Assembly (NCBI GenBank): GCA_951804985.1
Contig: OX638132.1
Location: 3,887,529 to 3,951,528 of the forward strand
Reading direction: 5' to 3'
Source: Dryomyza anilis
Taxonomy: Eukaryota; Arthropoda; Insecta; Diptera; Dryomyzidae
Length of the DNA stretch: 64,000 bases
Position 1 is the first letter of the stretch. Each line of letters opens with the position of its first letter. The notes under the pieces are model-generated. The model was not told where the DNA came from. It saw only the letters and a program-made list of their open reading frames with translations, and made no database searches. Shown piece by piece: positions 23,901-33,708 of this stretch. The position numbers and the translations under genes are program-made.

Positions 23901-24538
23901 TCAAGTTTTACTTTGAATTTGATATAAATACAGTGTGTAGTAAACATTAATGCAAATGTAGTAATATTTTAAAATTTAGCTTGGCGGCGGAAAATGTAAG
24001 TTATCTATCCAAAAACCTATCTAAAAAAACCTATCTAAACAAAAATCAAAGATAATAGAATAGGAACAGAGTACACGTTTTTGAGTAGTATCGGTTGTTC
24101 TACAAACACTTCTTTGGAACCAGTAGTTTCACTGGGATTTGACAAAAACTCAAAGGACAATGAAAAATTTTACATATTAATAATAAAAAAAATGTATTAG
24201 GTGTAATAGTTATTGTAGTTGGTATACTCAGACAAAAACTCATAAAATCCCATTAAAATTTGTCAATAGGACAGTTATTGATTTAATAGTATACAAATAA
24301 TAAATATTTTCATACAAACTCAAATAAATTTTATAGATTTTGTTGTATTTAATAGAATTCACCGAATGAGTTAATAGTTTATCGGACAAATATCCTATTG
24401 ACTAATTTTAATAGTAAGAACTATTTATTTAATGGTATGTTTTTTCTGAGTGTATAAATAAAAAAACATAGACTTACGTTGCTCAGCCCGAATACAGCTC
24501 ACTGCCGCCAGTAACACAAATATGCTTAATTTGAACAT
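14935..24538 (-). CDS. Takeout/JHBP-like secreted protein (gene B)
   Basis: Six exons on the minus strand: 24478-24538, 20764-20882, 20583-20704, 16434-16567, 16223-16375 and 14935-15089. All junctions are GT-AG and phases run 1, 0, 2, 1, 1, giving 247 residues. A signal peptide (MFKLSIFVLLAAVSCIRA) is followed by C27-x9-C37 and VHYLRQGIPELEIYE, then an AYGVSNITVTNVR block, VKASGAGDYWGEY (the glycine motif of the family), and a C-terminal half ending in FAKIPLEEWVSLQ. This is the full takeout/juvenile-hormone-binding fold; members are secreted carriers of hydrophobic ligands. Introns 1 (3.6 kb), 3 (4.0 kb) and 5 (1.1 kb) are large and full of palindromic repeats, while introns 2 and 4 are 58-59 bp. 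It keeps every intron seen in the three paralogues, so it best shows the ancestral structure. No disabling change is visible. Confidence 0.93.
15498..15853. repeat. Near-complete 356-bp palindrome in gene B intron 5
   Basis: The left arm starts AATCTACGTAAATATAGCAA; the right arm ends TTGCTATATTTACGTAGATT. The arms pair through most of their about 170 bases, including ATGAAAACATTTGCT and CTAATATGAATATTTGT, meeting near 15676 at (AG)CAATTATATTTGCTAAAACT. Such a structure is typical of a foldback MITE. Transcribed as part of the intron it would form a long hairpin. Confidence 0.85.
16568..17649. other. Gene B intron 3, left part
   Basis: Intronic sequence with no supported gene. An open frame on the minus strand at 16983-17216 is moderately GC-rich but has no recognised family or splice context. 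Confidence 0.45.
17650..18330 (-). repeat. Palindromic repeat family 4, copy 1 (gene B intron 3)
   Basis: Two successive hairpin units. The first pairs ACTCTTTATTGGTGCAAGAT and AAATAGTGGTGTAAAGG at about 17690 with their complements at about 17880-17930; the second pairs similar words at 17985-18060 with 18150-18200. It then runs into GGCTAGAAATATCCAACAAA. The whole stretch is the reverse complement of the start of the copy at 21270, so the two copies lie in opposite orientations in introns of the same gene. Confidence 0.75.
18381..18525. mobile_element. MITE family 1, internally deleted copy
   Basis: Between TA|CCCAAAAAAAAATTCCCTC and TTTTTTTCTGGGT the blocks CCCATTAAAATTGGTCAATA and CCTATTGACTATTTTCAATA match family 1, but the middle (TATACAAA...TAGTATTTAATGG) is missing. 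In gene B intron 3. Confidence 0.75.
18846..19070 (-). other. Cysteine-rich open frame in gene B intron 3 (candidate exon)
   Basis: On the minus strand an open frame of 74 codons begins directly after an AG (TTATTTTTAG|AGTTCAG) and ends at TAA 18846-18848. It contains five cysteines in the order C-x2-C, then about 23 residues, C-x4-C-x5-C (ENCVNCSK ... QFCDRSKCLHEETDC). Base composition is richer in G+C than the surrounding intron. It has no ATG, so it would need an upstream exon, which I cannot identify. I do not recognise the family. It could be the last exon of a nested gene, a pseudogene fragment, or chance. A related 25-bp word (TCACAGAACTAGTCCTCAAA) also occurs at about 18575, hinting at repeat origin. 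Confidence 0.2.
19078..20582. other. Gene B intron 3, right part
   Basis: No gene supported. TAGCTCGTTTGTGTATTTGT near 19254 and an inverted relative near 20040, together with GACGTCA words on both sides (19310 and 20000), suggest a decayed inverted-repeat element of about 800 bp. A 62-codon minus-strand frame at 19534-19722 has no recognisable similarity. Confidence 0.3.
21270..21790 (+). repeat. Palindromic repeat family 4, copy 2 (gene B intron 1)
   Basis: Begins with TGGTTTTGTTGGATATTTCT and CTTTTCGTTTTTTTGCCATA, then a hairpin pairing AGATAAAATAGTAGTGTAAA at about 21428 with its complement near 21600. This is the reverse complement of the 17650-18330 copy. Arms include CACCTATCGATCATCATCAT and a partner CCAATCGATAGATGCTTTAA. 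Confidence 0.75.
21960..22545. repeat. Tandem repeat, about 160-170-bp unit, three copies
   Basis: The block AAAAAAGTTAGTGCGAA...GATATCGCTTG.AGTCC occurs at about 22070, 22240 and 22400. Each is followed by a CAAA.ATATGA.ATTAGA.TA...GGTAATTTT.GC block and a TAATCCG..AACGAT segment. Copies differ by roughly 15-25%. In gene B intron 1. Confidence 0.75.
22546..24224. other. Gene B intron 1, with a 26-bp direct repeat
   Basis: No gene. The word GGCGGAAAATGTAAGTTATC (continuing TATCCA) occurs at about 23697 and again at about 23986, 289 bp apart, so the interval may be a duplicated or element-flanking segment. The rest is AT-rich intron. Confidence 0.45.
24225..24454. mobile_element. MITE family 1, diverged full-length copy
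   Basis: The ends (TATACTCAGACAAAAACTC and GTTTTTTCTGAGTGTATA) and the blocks CCCATTAAAATTTGTCAATA, ATTTAATAGTATACAAATAA and CCTATTGACTAATTTTAATA place it in family 1. It ends only 24 bp from the splice donor of gene B exon 1. Confidence 0.8.
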
Positions 24539-24975
24539 GATTATTGTTTATTTATTATTTTATTTTGCTTATTATTGTAGAAAGTAAAAGTATTGTTATT
24601 TTTTATTCTCAATAAACGTATTATTTGTTAATTTTAAATATTATTTAATAAAGTTTTAGCAACAGTTTGCGCGAAAGTCACTTTGAAAGTATTTCACACA
24701 CCGTTGTTAATTGAAACGTATTTCAAATATTTCCGGACAAAGCCCAAATAAATTATGCAGAAAATAATTTCACTTTGTAACGTTTCTACGTTTAGTTAAT
24801 TGGGTCAACAAGCAAGAACCTTTGTTTGGATTTTTTTTTTTTGTATTATATTTTTGTGATGCGTTCTCTTTAAGTATTTGTTTTCTTCTGTCAACGAAGA
24901 AATTTCTACTTGAGTTTGAAAAACAAGACTGGCTGCCAACTATTGCGCGCTACTTTCACGGGGTCTCGGTTACGA

Positions 24976-25164
24976 ATGGCTTCGAAATCCGTTGGCAAAA
25001 GTATTTTAACCATGTTGGGTGTGTGTGGCGTGGATGACGTTTGTGCGTCGTTGAGGATGAGCCATGAGCCGCCTAACAACGACAAAGAAATTAAAGAAGA
25101 TGAGGCAGAAGAAGTGGAAAAAGTTGTAAGAATTATAAAGAATGAAAGAAAAGCTTTTACATAG
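24976..25164 (+). other. Small open frame upstream of gene B (doubtful)
   Basis: An ATG at 24976 opens 62 codons on the plus strand, divergent from gene B and about 440 bp from its ATG. The start MASKSVGKSILTMLGVCG is followed by an acidic, charged tail (KEDEAEEVEKV) and then a GTAAGA that could be a splice donor. The region is less AT-rich than its surroundings. I recognise no family. It may be the first exon of a divergent gene, a small protein or nothing. Confidence 0.2.
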
Positions 25165-26034
25165 TAGAGCACAAAATAACAGAAAGAAAGGCCAAGATAA
25201 TAGTTGCGTTCATCAGAGGCAGATATATATATTTTTTAAAGAATTAAAAAACTTGTTAACAAATGCAAGAATAAAAAAAACTTTTTTTTTATTTAAACAA
25301 ATAAAAATATAATAATACAAAATTTTGAATAATAAATTTGAAAAATTATATATACAAATTATAAAAACTCAACTTAAATATGAAGAATATAAAAAAAAGT
25401 ACAAACTAAAGTACGAAAAATTAGAACACCTTAAGTACATGCAACAGCAATCTGTACTACATAAAATACATAATAAAAATATAAAAACTTAGTGCTCTTC
25501 TATCTGTCTTTAAGTTGAAATATAAAAATGATGATAGCTTAGTACCTATTCATACTATTATGCTTGATTTTATGAGGATTCCAACTTGACAATGAACCGA
25601 TGTTGTACCGTAAAGCGTGCTACCGTGTATTAACTACACATCACAACAACAAAAAAATATCCGCGAACTTAGTATGATTTTCTTCGATATTGTTCCGATT
25701 TCACAAAATGTCTCGTATCGAGAAAACTCCGACAGAACGTTCCGATATCTACCTACCATCTACGTCCAATTTGACGCTCGATATAGACGAGAACGGGTCC
25801 GATATCGTGTGATTTCTCCATCTACTCGTAATTATCTCGTAACGATATCGATACGCATGGTATACTGGGGTAATACAAATATATGGCAATTTTCGTGTTT
25901 TTCTACATATTATGGACTTTAATATTTTACGGATTTTAGTTATCGATCCAATTTCTTTTTTATTCTATTGGGAATACTACAGCTAATATTTCTAAATAAA
26001 CTACATTAAATTCAGATTAATATGACCGAAGTTA
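25165..26034. other. Intergenic DNA with one end of a repeat
   Basis: No gene. 25620-25873 contains many CGATATCG/TCTCGTA words and ends with ATGGTATACTGGGGTA, similar in inverse to the TACCCAGTATGCCAT ends at 37300-38339, so it is likely a truncated member of that family. The open frame at 25617-25922 falls inside it. Confidence 0.4.
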
Positions 26035-26615
26035 TGACCAGACAAACACACAAAATACTGATTTTAAGGTGTACCTATTATTTGTTGCATAACATATTGA
26101 GTTTTCATAATTAAAAAAAATGTTATATTATATGTGAAACTAGATCCATAATTTAATGAAACCTCTTACTTTGTTTTTACAAATCACTATTTAGGTCCTG
26201 GAGTTAAAATCAAATTCATAAATTCGATAAAGAAATTACGTTTTTTATTTTGTTGACTTCATTTGACTCTTTTGTAGGATCCTGAGGAAAGCCCATTGAA
26301 AGTAATACACTTATGCAAAGCTGAATTTTACTAGTTTAAGAATTTTTTGGAATTTCAATGAACAATTGGAGGCCAATTATATTGATTAAAAGGAGCACCA
26401 CAAAAAAAATTTAAATCAAAAATCGTAAACGTGAATTTGTATTTAATCTGAAGACGTGAAGAGTGATTTGAAAAAACAAAGTAAGAGGAATCATTGAATT
26501 ATGCATCTAGTTTTACATATAATATCTATTTTTTTTTGTATTATGAATACTTAACATTTATGCACTAAATAATAGGTACACCTTAAAATCAATATTTTTC
26601 GTGTTTGACTGGTCA
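26035..26615. mobile_element. Foldback element with about 160-bp inverted arms
   Basis: TGACCAGACAAACACACAAA at the left pairs with TTTCGTGTTTGACTGGTCA at the right, both flanked by TA. The arms continue through TTTTAAGGTGTACCTATTAT, AAACTAGATCCATAATTTAA and CTCTTACTTTGTTTTTACAA with about 85% pairing. The middle (about 26200-26450) is single-copy and non-coding. The TA duplication fits a Tc1/mariner-type origin. Confidence 0.85.
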
Positions 26616-27254
26616 TAAATAGCAGTTCAGTAAATATGAAAAACAATAGTAAAGGCAATTATAATTTAATAATTGACATCTTCCATATGATCAAAATAGT
26701 ATTTTTTGAAAAAAATATAACATATGTTTAAATTCATACCATTCAAAAATTATTTTTTCTGTGTTACAGAAATTGATTTCTAACCATAAAAATGGGGTTA
26801 AAACCCTTAAACTGTTTTTTTTTTATCCAAAATCGTAATACATGTATCAGAAATAAACCGGCAAAAAAAATAAAAACTTATGGCACATAAAAGACTTCTA
26901 CGGTATGCATCCATTAGTGACATGGTTGGCAACACTCACTCATTCATTCACTTGTCTCACGTGACGCCGTGGCTTGTCACGGCCATTACTGAGCATTGCA
27001 CCTATTATGGCAGTTGCGTGCCACGCTAATTAGTTGCAGGCAAAAACTGCAGCTTTTTTGTTAGTACCTAAAGTTTTTCTTTAGCCTTTTATTGCTGAGT
27101 TTTTGCGCTACTTTTCGCGTATTTAATTTGCGCGATTTTGCAGAATTATTTGCGATGAAAAATTGTTTTAAAAAGAGGGAGAGAATGAGTGAGCAGTACA
27201 CCCAGAAGAAAGTGTCCTTTTAAGTAAACTGAGAAAAAATAAATACTGTTTTAA
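26616..27254. other. Intergenic DNA, nothing recognised
   Basis: No gene or repeat boundary seen. A moderately GC-rich patch at 26930-27060 (CACGTGACGCCGTGGCTTGT) has no open frame of note. Confidence 0.45.
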
Positions 27255-28064
27255 AACGAGTTGGGAAAGTTAGGTCACATGGGTAAGTTCGGTCACATGG
27301 GGCGGATTTTTATAGTCGGTCGGGCCCGACTATGGAATACCCTACACCTTTGGTGGAGATATTAATGAGGAATATTTAATTGTATACCTTAATTTTAAAT
27401 TTTTAATTATGCTGAACCTCAGAATATTATTCATATATCAGAAATTTACGTCTTATATCCCCATAAATTAAAAAATTTATATAAAAGTATAAACAACTAA
27501 TAAAAAATTGAAAAATATAATTGGGCGGACCACGCCTATATTTAAAATTTTGAAAGGCTAATTTTTCATAGATTTGATTTTAATAATTTACGGATCAAAT
27601 TTTTACTATGAAAACCCGGGATATAATGAAAAAAAAAAGTGGGCGGATCACGCCCATTTTTGGACCACATATTTTTAGGTAAATTCTAACAATACGTTTT
27701 AAATTTTATAACTATACCTTGAATACTTTTCGAAATATTAGTTTCGAAAGAGTTATATAAAAGTGACTTGTATGGGAGGTGGGCGTGTCCGTTGACCGAT
27801 TTTGCTCATTTTCAAACTCAGTTCGTACTTTTGGCTAAAATATATTGAGACGAAATTTCATCGCATTCTGATCAGTATTTCTCAAGTTATTCTGTATTCG
27901 GACAGCAAGACAGCAAGACAGCAAGACGGACATGGCTAAACGGACTCGGGTAGTGATGCTGATCAAGAATATATATACTTTTCCATACCGGACACGCCTC
28001 CTAAGGGGCGTTACAATATATGCACAAAGTTAATATACCCTGTACCTCATAGGTGTAGGGTATA
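27255..28064 (+). repeat. Dispersed repeat family R, copy 1
   Basis: Starts AACGAGTTGGGAAAGTTAGG, TCACATGGGTAAGTTCGGTC and GGGCCCGACTATGGAATACC, and ends ATACCCTGTACCTCATAGGT. In between are (GGGCGGACCACGCC) and GACGGACATGGCTAAACGGA blocks and three CAGCAAGA units. Copies in the reverse orientation lie at 33709-34567 and 49074-49690. Internal frames are broken. It looks like a non-autonomous fly element; the class is not clear to me. Confidence 0.8.
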
Positions 28065-28093
28065 ATTAAAAGAATTTGTTTTCAATTTAATCA

Positions 28094-28234
28094 CATTGGC
28101 GCTTAATCATAGACAATTTAAAGTCAACTTTATATTTAAAATCAGTTTTTGACAATTTATTCTATACATAAATTTGTCAAAAAAGCCGATTTTTTTTTAA
28201 AGTCGTTGATTATTGTCTATGATTATGCGCCATT
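28094..28234. mobile_element. MITE family 3, copy 2
   Basis: ATTGGCGCTTAATCATAGAC and its partner GTCTATGATTATGCGCCAT are inverted ends, with the shared TTTAAAGTC block inside. Related to the copy at 13127. The open frame overlapping it at 28149-28352 is not a gene. Confidence 0.85.
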
Positions 28235-30224
28235 GATTTTAAAATCGAGATTTCGTGACGTGCTCCTAAAGGTATGCAGCATTTACGGTGTGAAATGCAA
28301 TGTGAAATGCGTACAACATACATCTAGGGACAGCATTTTCGGGTTAAACTAAGATTTTGGTTTCGATGCTACTATTGCCATATTATTCGTAGCCCCTTAT
28401 TGAGGGACCAAATTTTATGAAATAGGTTTAACAGGCAATAGTAATGTTGGTAGATTATGGCCGTTAGTAAAATTGGTTATTGGCTTTAGCTAGAACACAT
28501 ACCATTCCAAACAAAAACAGAAGAAAATAAAATTGATATAATAAAATAAATAATAAACATAAATAAAATATAAAAATAAAAAAATTTATATAAATTTAAA
28601 AAATATATTGTAAGAAAAATATATTTATAAAAATAAAAATTGTTAAAAACAGTTGTTTTAAATAGTTTTAAATTTTTTGTTAAAAACAGTTGTTTTAAAT
28701 TTGAATGAAATTGTTTTAAGATGTTTATATTGTTATTTGTGTTTAATTTTAATTACATTTAATTTGAACACATTTTTCAGTGTATCAGTGTATGAAAGAG
28801 AATAAAGGAGAAGATACAAATAAGAGCAAGAGTGAAAAAATAATTAATAGTATAAAATAAAAATAAAATTTTTAAAATAAAGATTCACGTAAATTCTCCA
28901 TGTTGAACCAACTGTTAAATCAACAGTAAATACATTTAAATACCAACAGCTTAAGCAGTTATAAAAAATATGTAAAGTGGTTGGATATGAAGATAAAAAT
29001 AGTTATTATCAGGCATTGGTCTTACTATTGTAATTAAAATAGTACATTATAAAATTTATGGTATAACAACATATTGCATTAACAGTTTCAATATTATTTA
29101 ACTAATGGTATGCATACTATTGAACAATTTTAATAGCAAATAATAATTGAAACATTATTAATTTGCCATTATTTTTTCTGTCTGTATGTAGAGTGCATTA
29201 AAACAAGCAAGGCTATTTCAAAAGTCACAAAAGTATTTCAAATTACACAAAGCCAACACACTTTGGAATTTTTATATTTAACAAAATATTGTTAAAAGTT
29301 CAATAGCCGAAAAGCAGACAAATTAATTAGTTTTACTGTATAGGAATCTTTATCTTTTCGACACTGCAGCACTTGCGCAGCCCATTCACGTCCGAAAGAA
29401 GTCAATAAAGTCAACCAAATTCAGTTGGGAATTATTTTATTTTGTTTATTATTTTATTATTGAAAAACATGCAGGCTCAAAGCAGTTCAATTTTTCGAAT
29501 TTAAACATGTCAAGAAATACAAAAAATACTAACAAAATTTTATTTTTTTTATTATTATTTTCAATATATTTTAATATTTTTTGTTTTCTTTTATTTAAAT
29601 TACTTGAGTTCAGCATTTGCCTAAAATTATGCAACATTTGTGTTCAATTTTTTGATTTTCAAAGAGATAACAAATATTGTATTTTGTACTTTTCTTTTTA
29701 CATGGAATTATACAATTATTTTTTTAATAATCAACATTGTTTGGAAGGTGCAAAATTCTCAATGCTGCATTAATTCAAACAGGGTGATTAAAATTTCCAA
29801 AAAAATCACAAGTTAAATATACATTGTATGCTTTTCGGCGCAAAGTTCATTATCGAAAATACACTCACCAAAAAAAAGGAAATATTTTTAATAATATTTA
29901 AACTTTATTAAAATTAAATGAGGGATTTGAAAATTATTTTTTAAATTTATTTTAATTAGACTACTCTATATATTTTCTTATGAATTTTCCGTACAATATT
30001 TCTATAAAATTCGCGGGTGATAATTTTTACTACACAATGAGATTTTTCATACTTAACTTTTTAAAGAAATACACAATTCAATTGAATGTTTGTTATCAAG
30101 TCTTATTTTAATATCCAATGAATTTTTAAAATATATTTTTTTTTATAATCAAAATTCAGTACTTTCTTCATTAAAAATTTAGGTTTTCAATAAATTCTAT
30201 TTTTTTTTTCAAAAAAAATTCCAT
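28235..30224. other. AT-rich intergenic DNA
   Basis: No gene supported. The stretch at about 29000-29185 has family 1-like words (AATAGTTATTATC, CAATTTTAATAGCAAATAAT, TTATTTTTTCTGTCTG) and may be a decayed relative. The rest is A/T runs. Open frames at 29449-29773 read both strands of the same low-complexity DNA. Confidence 0.45.
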
Positions 30225-30780
30225 ATTTAACTAAAAATTAAATTTTCACTACAAATTTAATTTTTCACTAAAAATTAAATTTTCACTAAAAAAAAAATAA
30301 TGTTTCACTAAAAATTCAATTTTTCATTAAATATTCAATTTTTCACTAAAAATTCAATTTTTCAATTTTTCAAATTTTCACTAAAAATTCAAATTTTCAC
30401 TAAAAATTCAAATTTTCACTATAAATTCAAATTATCACTAAAAATTCAAATTTTCACTAAAAATTCAAATTTTCACTAAAAATTCAATTTTTCACTAAAA
30501 ATTCAATTTTTCACTAAAAATTCAATTTTTCACTAAAAATTCAATTTTTCACTAAAAATTCAATTTTTCACTAAAAATTCAATTTTTCACTAAAAATTCA
30601 ATTTTTCACTAAAAATTCAATTTTTCACTAAAAATTCAATTTTTCACTAAAAATTCAATTTTTCACTAAAATTCAATTTTCACTAAAAATTCATTTTTTC
30701 ACTAAAAAATACAATTTTTCATTAGAAATAAAATTTTTCACTTAAATTCAATTTTTCACTAAAAATTCAACTTTACAAAA
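30225..30780. repeat. 19-bp minisatellite (TTCACTAAAAATTCAATTT)
   Basis: Roughly 28 head-to-tail units of TTCACTAAAAATTCAATTT. Units between about 30480 and 30670 are nearly identical; those at the edges are diverged and of uneven length. This gradient is normal for slippage or unequal exchange. It begins about 500 bp beyond the stop of the DUF1091 gene. Confidence 0.95.
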
Positions 30781-30878
30781 AAAAAAAAATTTTCGCTAAA
30801 AATTTAATTTTCTTTACTTAAAATTGAATTTATCACTAAAAATTTAAATTTTGTCTAAAAAATTAATTTTTTTAACTA

Positions 30879-31090
30879 CACACCGAATAGAGATTTGTTG
30901 CTCCAAACAACTCTTTGCTCAACCAACTTATTCGGTTCTCTCAACCGATTAGTCGGTTGTTATTGTCAAAAATAAGAGCTGTAGTTTGTACTGAAACCAA
31001 TTTCGAACTGTTTTAGCAAAGATTCAGAACCATAAGGAGTGTGTATTTGATTTAATCAAATGAAGTTAGTTGGTACAACTAACAGTTTCG
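30879..31090. mobile_element. MITE family 5 (CACACAGA ends), partial copy
   Basis: TA|CACACCGAATAGAGATTTGT followed by CAACCGATTAGTCGGTTGTT and GTAGTTTGTACTGAAACCAA is the reverse complement of the right part of the full copy at 32454. It stops after TAGTTGGTACAACTAACAG, so one end is missing. Confidence 0.8.
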
Positions 31091-31283
31091 TTATTTTAAT
31101 CTAATGGCAAATATATAAAAATTTAATTTTCCACTAAAAATTCAATTTTTCACTAATAATAAAAACAAAGGTAAAAATTAGGTAATATGTAATTTTCTTC
31201 CAATCAAACACTATATATTTTCATATATTAACAATAGTAATTTCTTAATGCTTGAAAGAGTTTAAAATAATTGTAGGATTTCA

Positions 31284-32193
31284 CTACTTCAGAAGTATGC
31301 CATATGCTATGACAGTTAATGATAATTTCCCATGGACCAAGTAGTCCACATGGGCGGTCCAGTTAACATCGGGTACGTAACTCGGTAGAAAGTCATGTTG
31401 GGCACTAAAATTATTTATTTTTATTGGCATGTCCTGAAAATCAAATAAGGTTAATAATATACTAGAGTAAAAATTATTTTACAAAATAATCAATAGGTAC
31501 TAAAATTTCTACTGAAAAAGTACATAAATTCTGTAAATATAATAATCTAAAAAGTGGTTGAAAAGTTACTGAAATTGTTTTAATTTATTTATCATAAAAA
31601 TTTATAAGTGATATACGTGAAGTGAAAGAAAAAAACAAAACAAAATGATGTTGCCAATTGACAAAAATCTTTTCGAACAGTGGAAACATAAATATATCTT
31701 GAAACATACCTTCTTGAAAGGACACTGAAAGGTACCCTTTGTGGAGCGCCACATGTGCGATCTAAAATGTTGCAATATAAAGTTCGTATAATCCTTCGAC
31801 ATGAACTCACAGACATCGATGACGGACGTCACAAAAGGCACCGTTCTACGACGATGTGTTACAGAAAATGTGAAATTCATTTTCATATCGGTTATGTCAC
31901 GTGTCGGCGTCATTTGCATTGACAATGCATTGTAACGATGCGGTGTTGATTTTGGTTCCAGTGTATTATTGGGATCACAGTAGTAGTTCTTGAAATTAGT
32001 AGACTGTAGCTTAGGACATTCGATGCGCGTAAAGAAAGCACGAAAATTAGGCTGTGAAATTATATCAGATATATGTATATGCATATCTGTGATAAATAAT
32101 ATATATATATATATTATATATTACCTTGCTGTCTGCAGAACGATGAATGAGCAAAAATACCAGAACAAATACAAGATTCAATGCACACATCAT
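31284..32193 (-). CDS. DUF1091-family small secreted protein
   Basis: Three exons on the minus strand: 32125-32193, 31710-32051 and 31284-31433. All introns are phase 0 with GT-AG ends, giving 186 residues. The ATG pair at 32193/32190 opens a hydrophobic signal peptide (LNLVFVLVFLLIHRSADS). The mature part has cysteines in IECPKL, NYYCDP, DVCEFM and the family signature FQCPFKK split by intron 2, followed by DMPIKINNF, and ends in a hydrophobic GKLSLTVIAYGILLK strand. This order (early Cys, VxDVCxF, CPFKK near two thirds, final beta strand) fits DUF1091 proteins, a large fly family of small secreted, often sensory or reproductive proteins related to MD-2-like lipid-binding folds; the precise role is unknown. 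An in-frame ATG at 32289 exists but would bury the signal peptide, so 32193 is preferred. A lone member here; relatives usually occur in clusters. Confidence 0.88.
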
Positions 32194-32453
32194 GTTGCGG
32201 TCAGACGTATACGTCGTATGGTATTTTAAATTTTTAATTTGGTCATATATCATCAACCTGGTTAAATTATTAGAATAGAAACGCTTCAAAACAAAAATTG
32301 TTCATATTCTAATGGATTTTTAATGACTTAGTTATTTTTAATTATTAAGTTTTTTCTATTTCGAAATTCTATCTAATTTTGAGTATACACTGTACTAAAT
32401 TGTAAAAACATGTTGTGGAAAATGGTAATAATATTAAGTAAGGAACAATTGTA

Positions 32454-32753
32454 CACACAGAAAAATCCTCTATTGGCATGAGGATGGAAGAATGAACAAG
32501 TTAGTTCTACTAACTAACTTCATTCGGTTAAATCGAATGGTTTACAAAGCCTATACAATTGAAATATTAGACTATATACACTCCCAATGGTTCTAAATCT
32601 GTACTAAATTGTTTTAAAACAGTTAGAAATTGGTTTCAGTACAAACTACAACTATTTTAGTTTTGACAATAACAACTGACTAAGCGGTTGAGAGAACCGA
32701 ATAAGTTGGTTGGGCAAAGTGGTGGTTGGCGCAACAAATCTCTACTCTGTGTG
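32454..32753. mobile_element. MITE family 5, full copy
   Basis: TA|CACACAGAAAAATCCTC ... CAAATCTCTACTCTGTGTG|TA: short inverted ends with a TA duplication, 300 bp. Internal landmarks are GGCATGAGG(A/T)TGGAAGAA, ACTAACTTCATTCGGTTAAA and GACAATAACAACTGACTAAG. Lies about 260 bp upstream of the DUF1091 gene start. Confidence 0.85.
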
Positions 32754-32904
32754 TAATGTTGAAATGAAAGCACCCTTTTCGAATTCTTGATTATGAAGTA
32801 ATGATGTATGGATGAACCCATATTATGTTACTTTTAAATAGTATTCTATATATGCATGAAATAACATCCGGTTCCTTTTTACTTAGGACGCAGTGTGTAA
32901 TGTG

Positions 32905-33010
32905 TGTAATATTGTCAAAACTAAAAGAGTTGTAGTTTGTACTGCAACCAATTTTTAACTGTTTTAGAAACATTAAGTACAGAATTAGAACCATTGAGTG
33001 TGTGTATTTT
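32905..33010. mobile_element. MITE family 5, internal fragment
   Basis: TGTCAAAACTAAAAGAGTTG, GTAGTTTGTACTGCAACCAA and AGAACCATTGAGTGTGTGTA match the middle of family 5 in reverse orientation; both ends are missing. Confidence 0.7.
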
Positions 33011-33534
33011 TTTATCTATTTTTTGCAATAACTTCTTAAATCATGGTCAAATGATTGACAAGTCTCCTTATATTCTAAGGATGGACTATTTTGGAAAACT
33101 CATAGAACAAAAAGTTTCATAAATTATATTTTCGCGGAATCTACTTTGACCAAACGCTTATGTGTCGACTTTACCTTACGAGACTTTGCCTAATATAATT
33201 GGCATAAAAATGCGAATTGGCATAAAAATGCGAATTGCGACAAAAGTTGACTTTGCCCCGATGTCGACTTAGCCCCGGTCTCCCCTATACGTGCTTTGGT
33301 AAACTTTTTTGGTCAAATATATATTGACTTCATGCTTAAATACATGAAAATAATGTTTTCCCGCGAAACGACTTGTAGTTCCCAAAAAAAATCGATATTC
33401 GGTACACCTACCCATTTGTAAACATGGGTATCAAATGAATGAAAATTCTTCAGCGATTGAAGGTTTGTAGTTATTTTTAGGATTCGTATACCCTGGTGAC
33501 CAATATACCACTTTGAATGGTAACCACACATATG
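33011..33534. other. Intergenic DNA
   Basis: No gene. The stretch 33140-33290 contains a duplicated GGCATAAAAATGCGAATTG word at 33201 and 33219. Nothing else recognised. Confidence 0.4.
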
Positions 33535-33655
33535 TGTAGGGTATTTATAGTCGGCTTAGACCGACTATAATTTTGATAATCCTTGATAATCCTAACTATC
33601 ATAATAAAACCAAATTCAAACTTTCCCATGTGAACTGACCTTCCCAACTGGTTTG
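33535..33655 (-). repeat. Dispersed repeat family R, terminal fragment
   Basis: GTGTAGGGTATTTATAGTCG and GACCGACTATAA followed by CCCATGTGAACTGACCTTCC and CAACTGGTTT match the GGGCCCGACTAT...AAGTTAGGTCACATGGG end of the copy at 27255, here alone and in reverse, just before a fuller copy. Confidence 0.7.
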
Positions 33656-33708
33656 CTTTTCGTTCGTTCGTTCATTCGTTTCGATGTTTGTGTATACTTT
33701 TGGGTTTT

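Noticed and set aside
30225..30780. CRISPR-like array
   Set aside because: Units are head-to-tail 19-bp repeats with no unique spacers, and the context is a fly genome.
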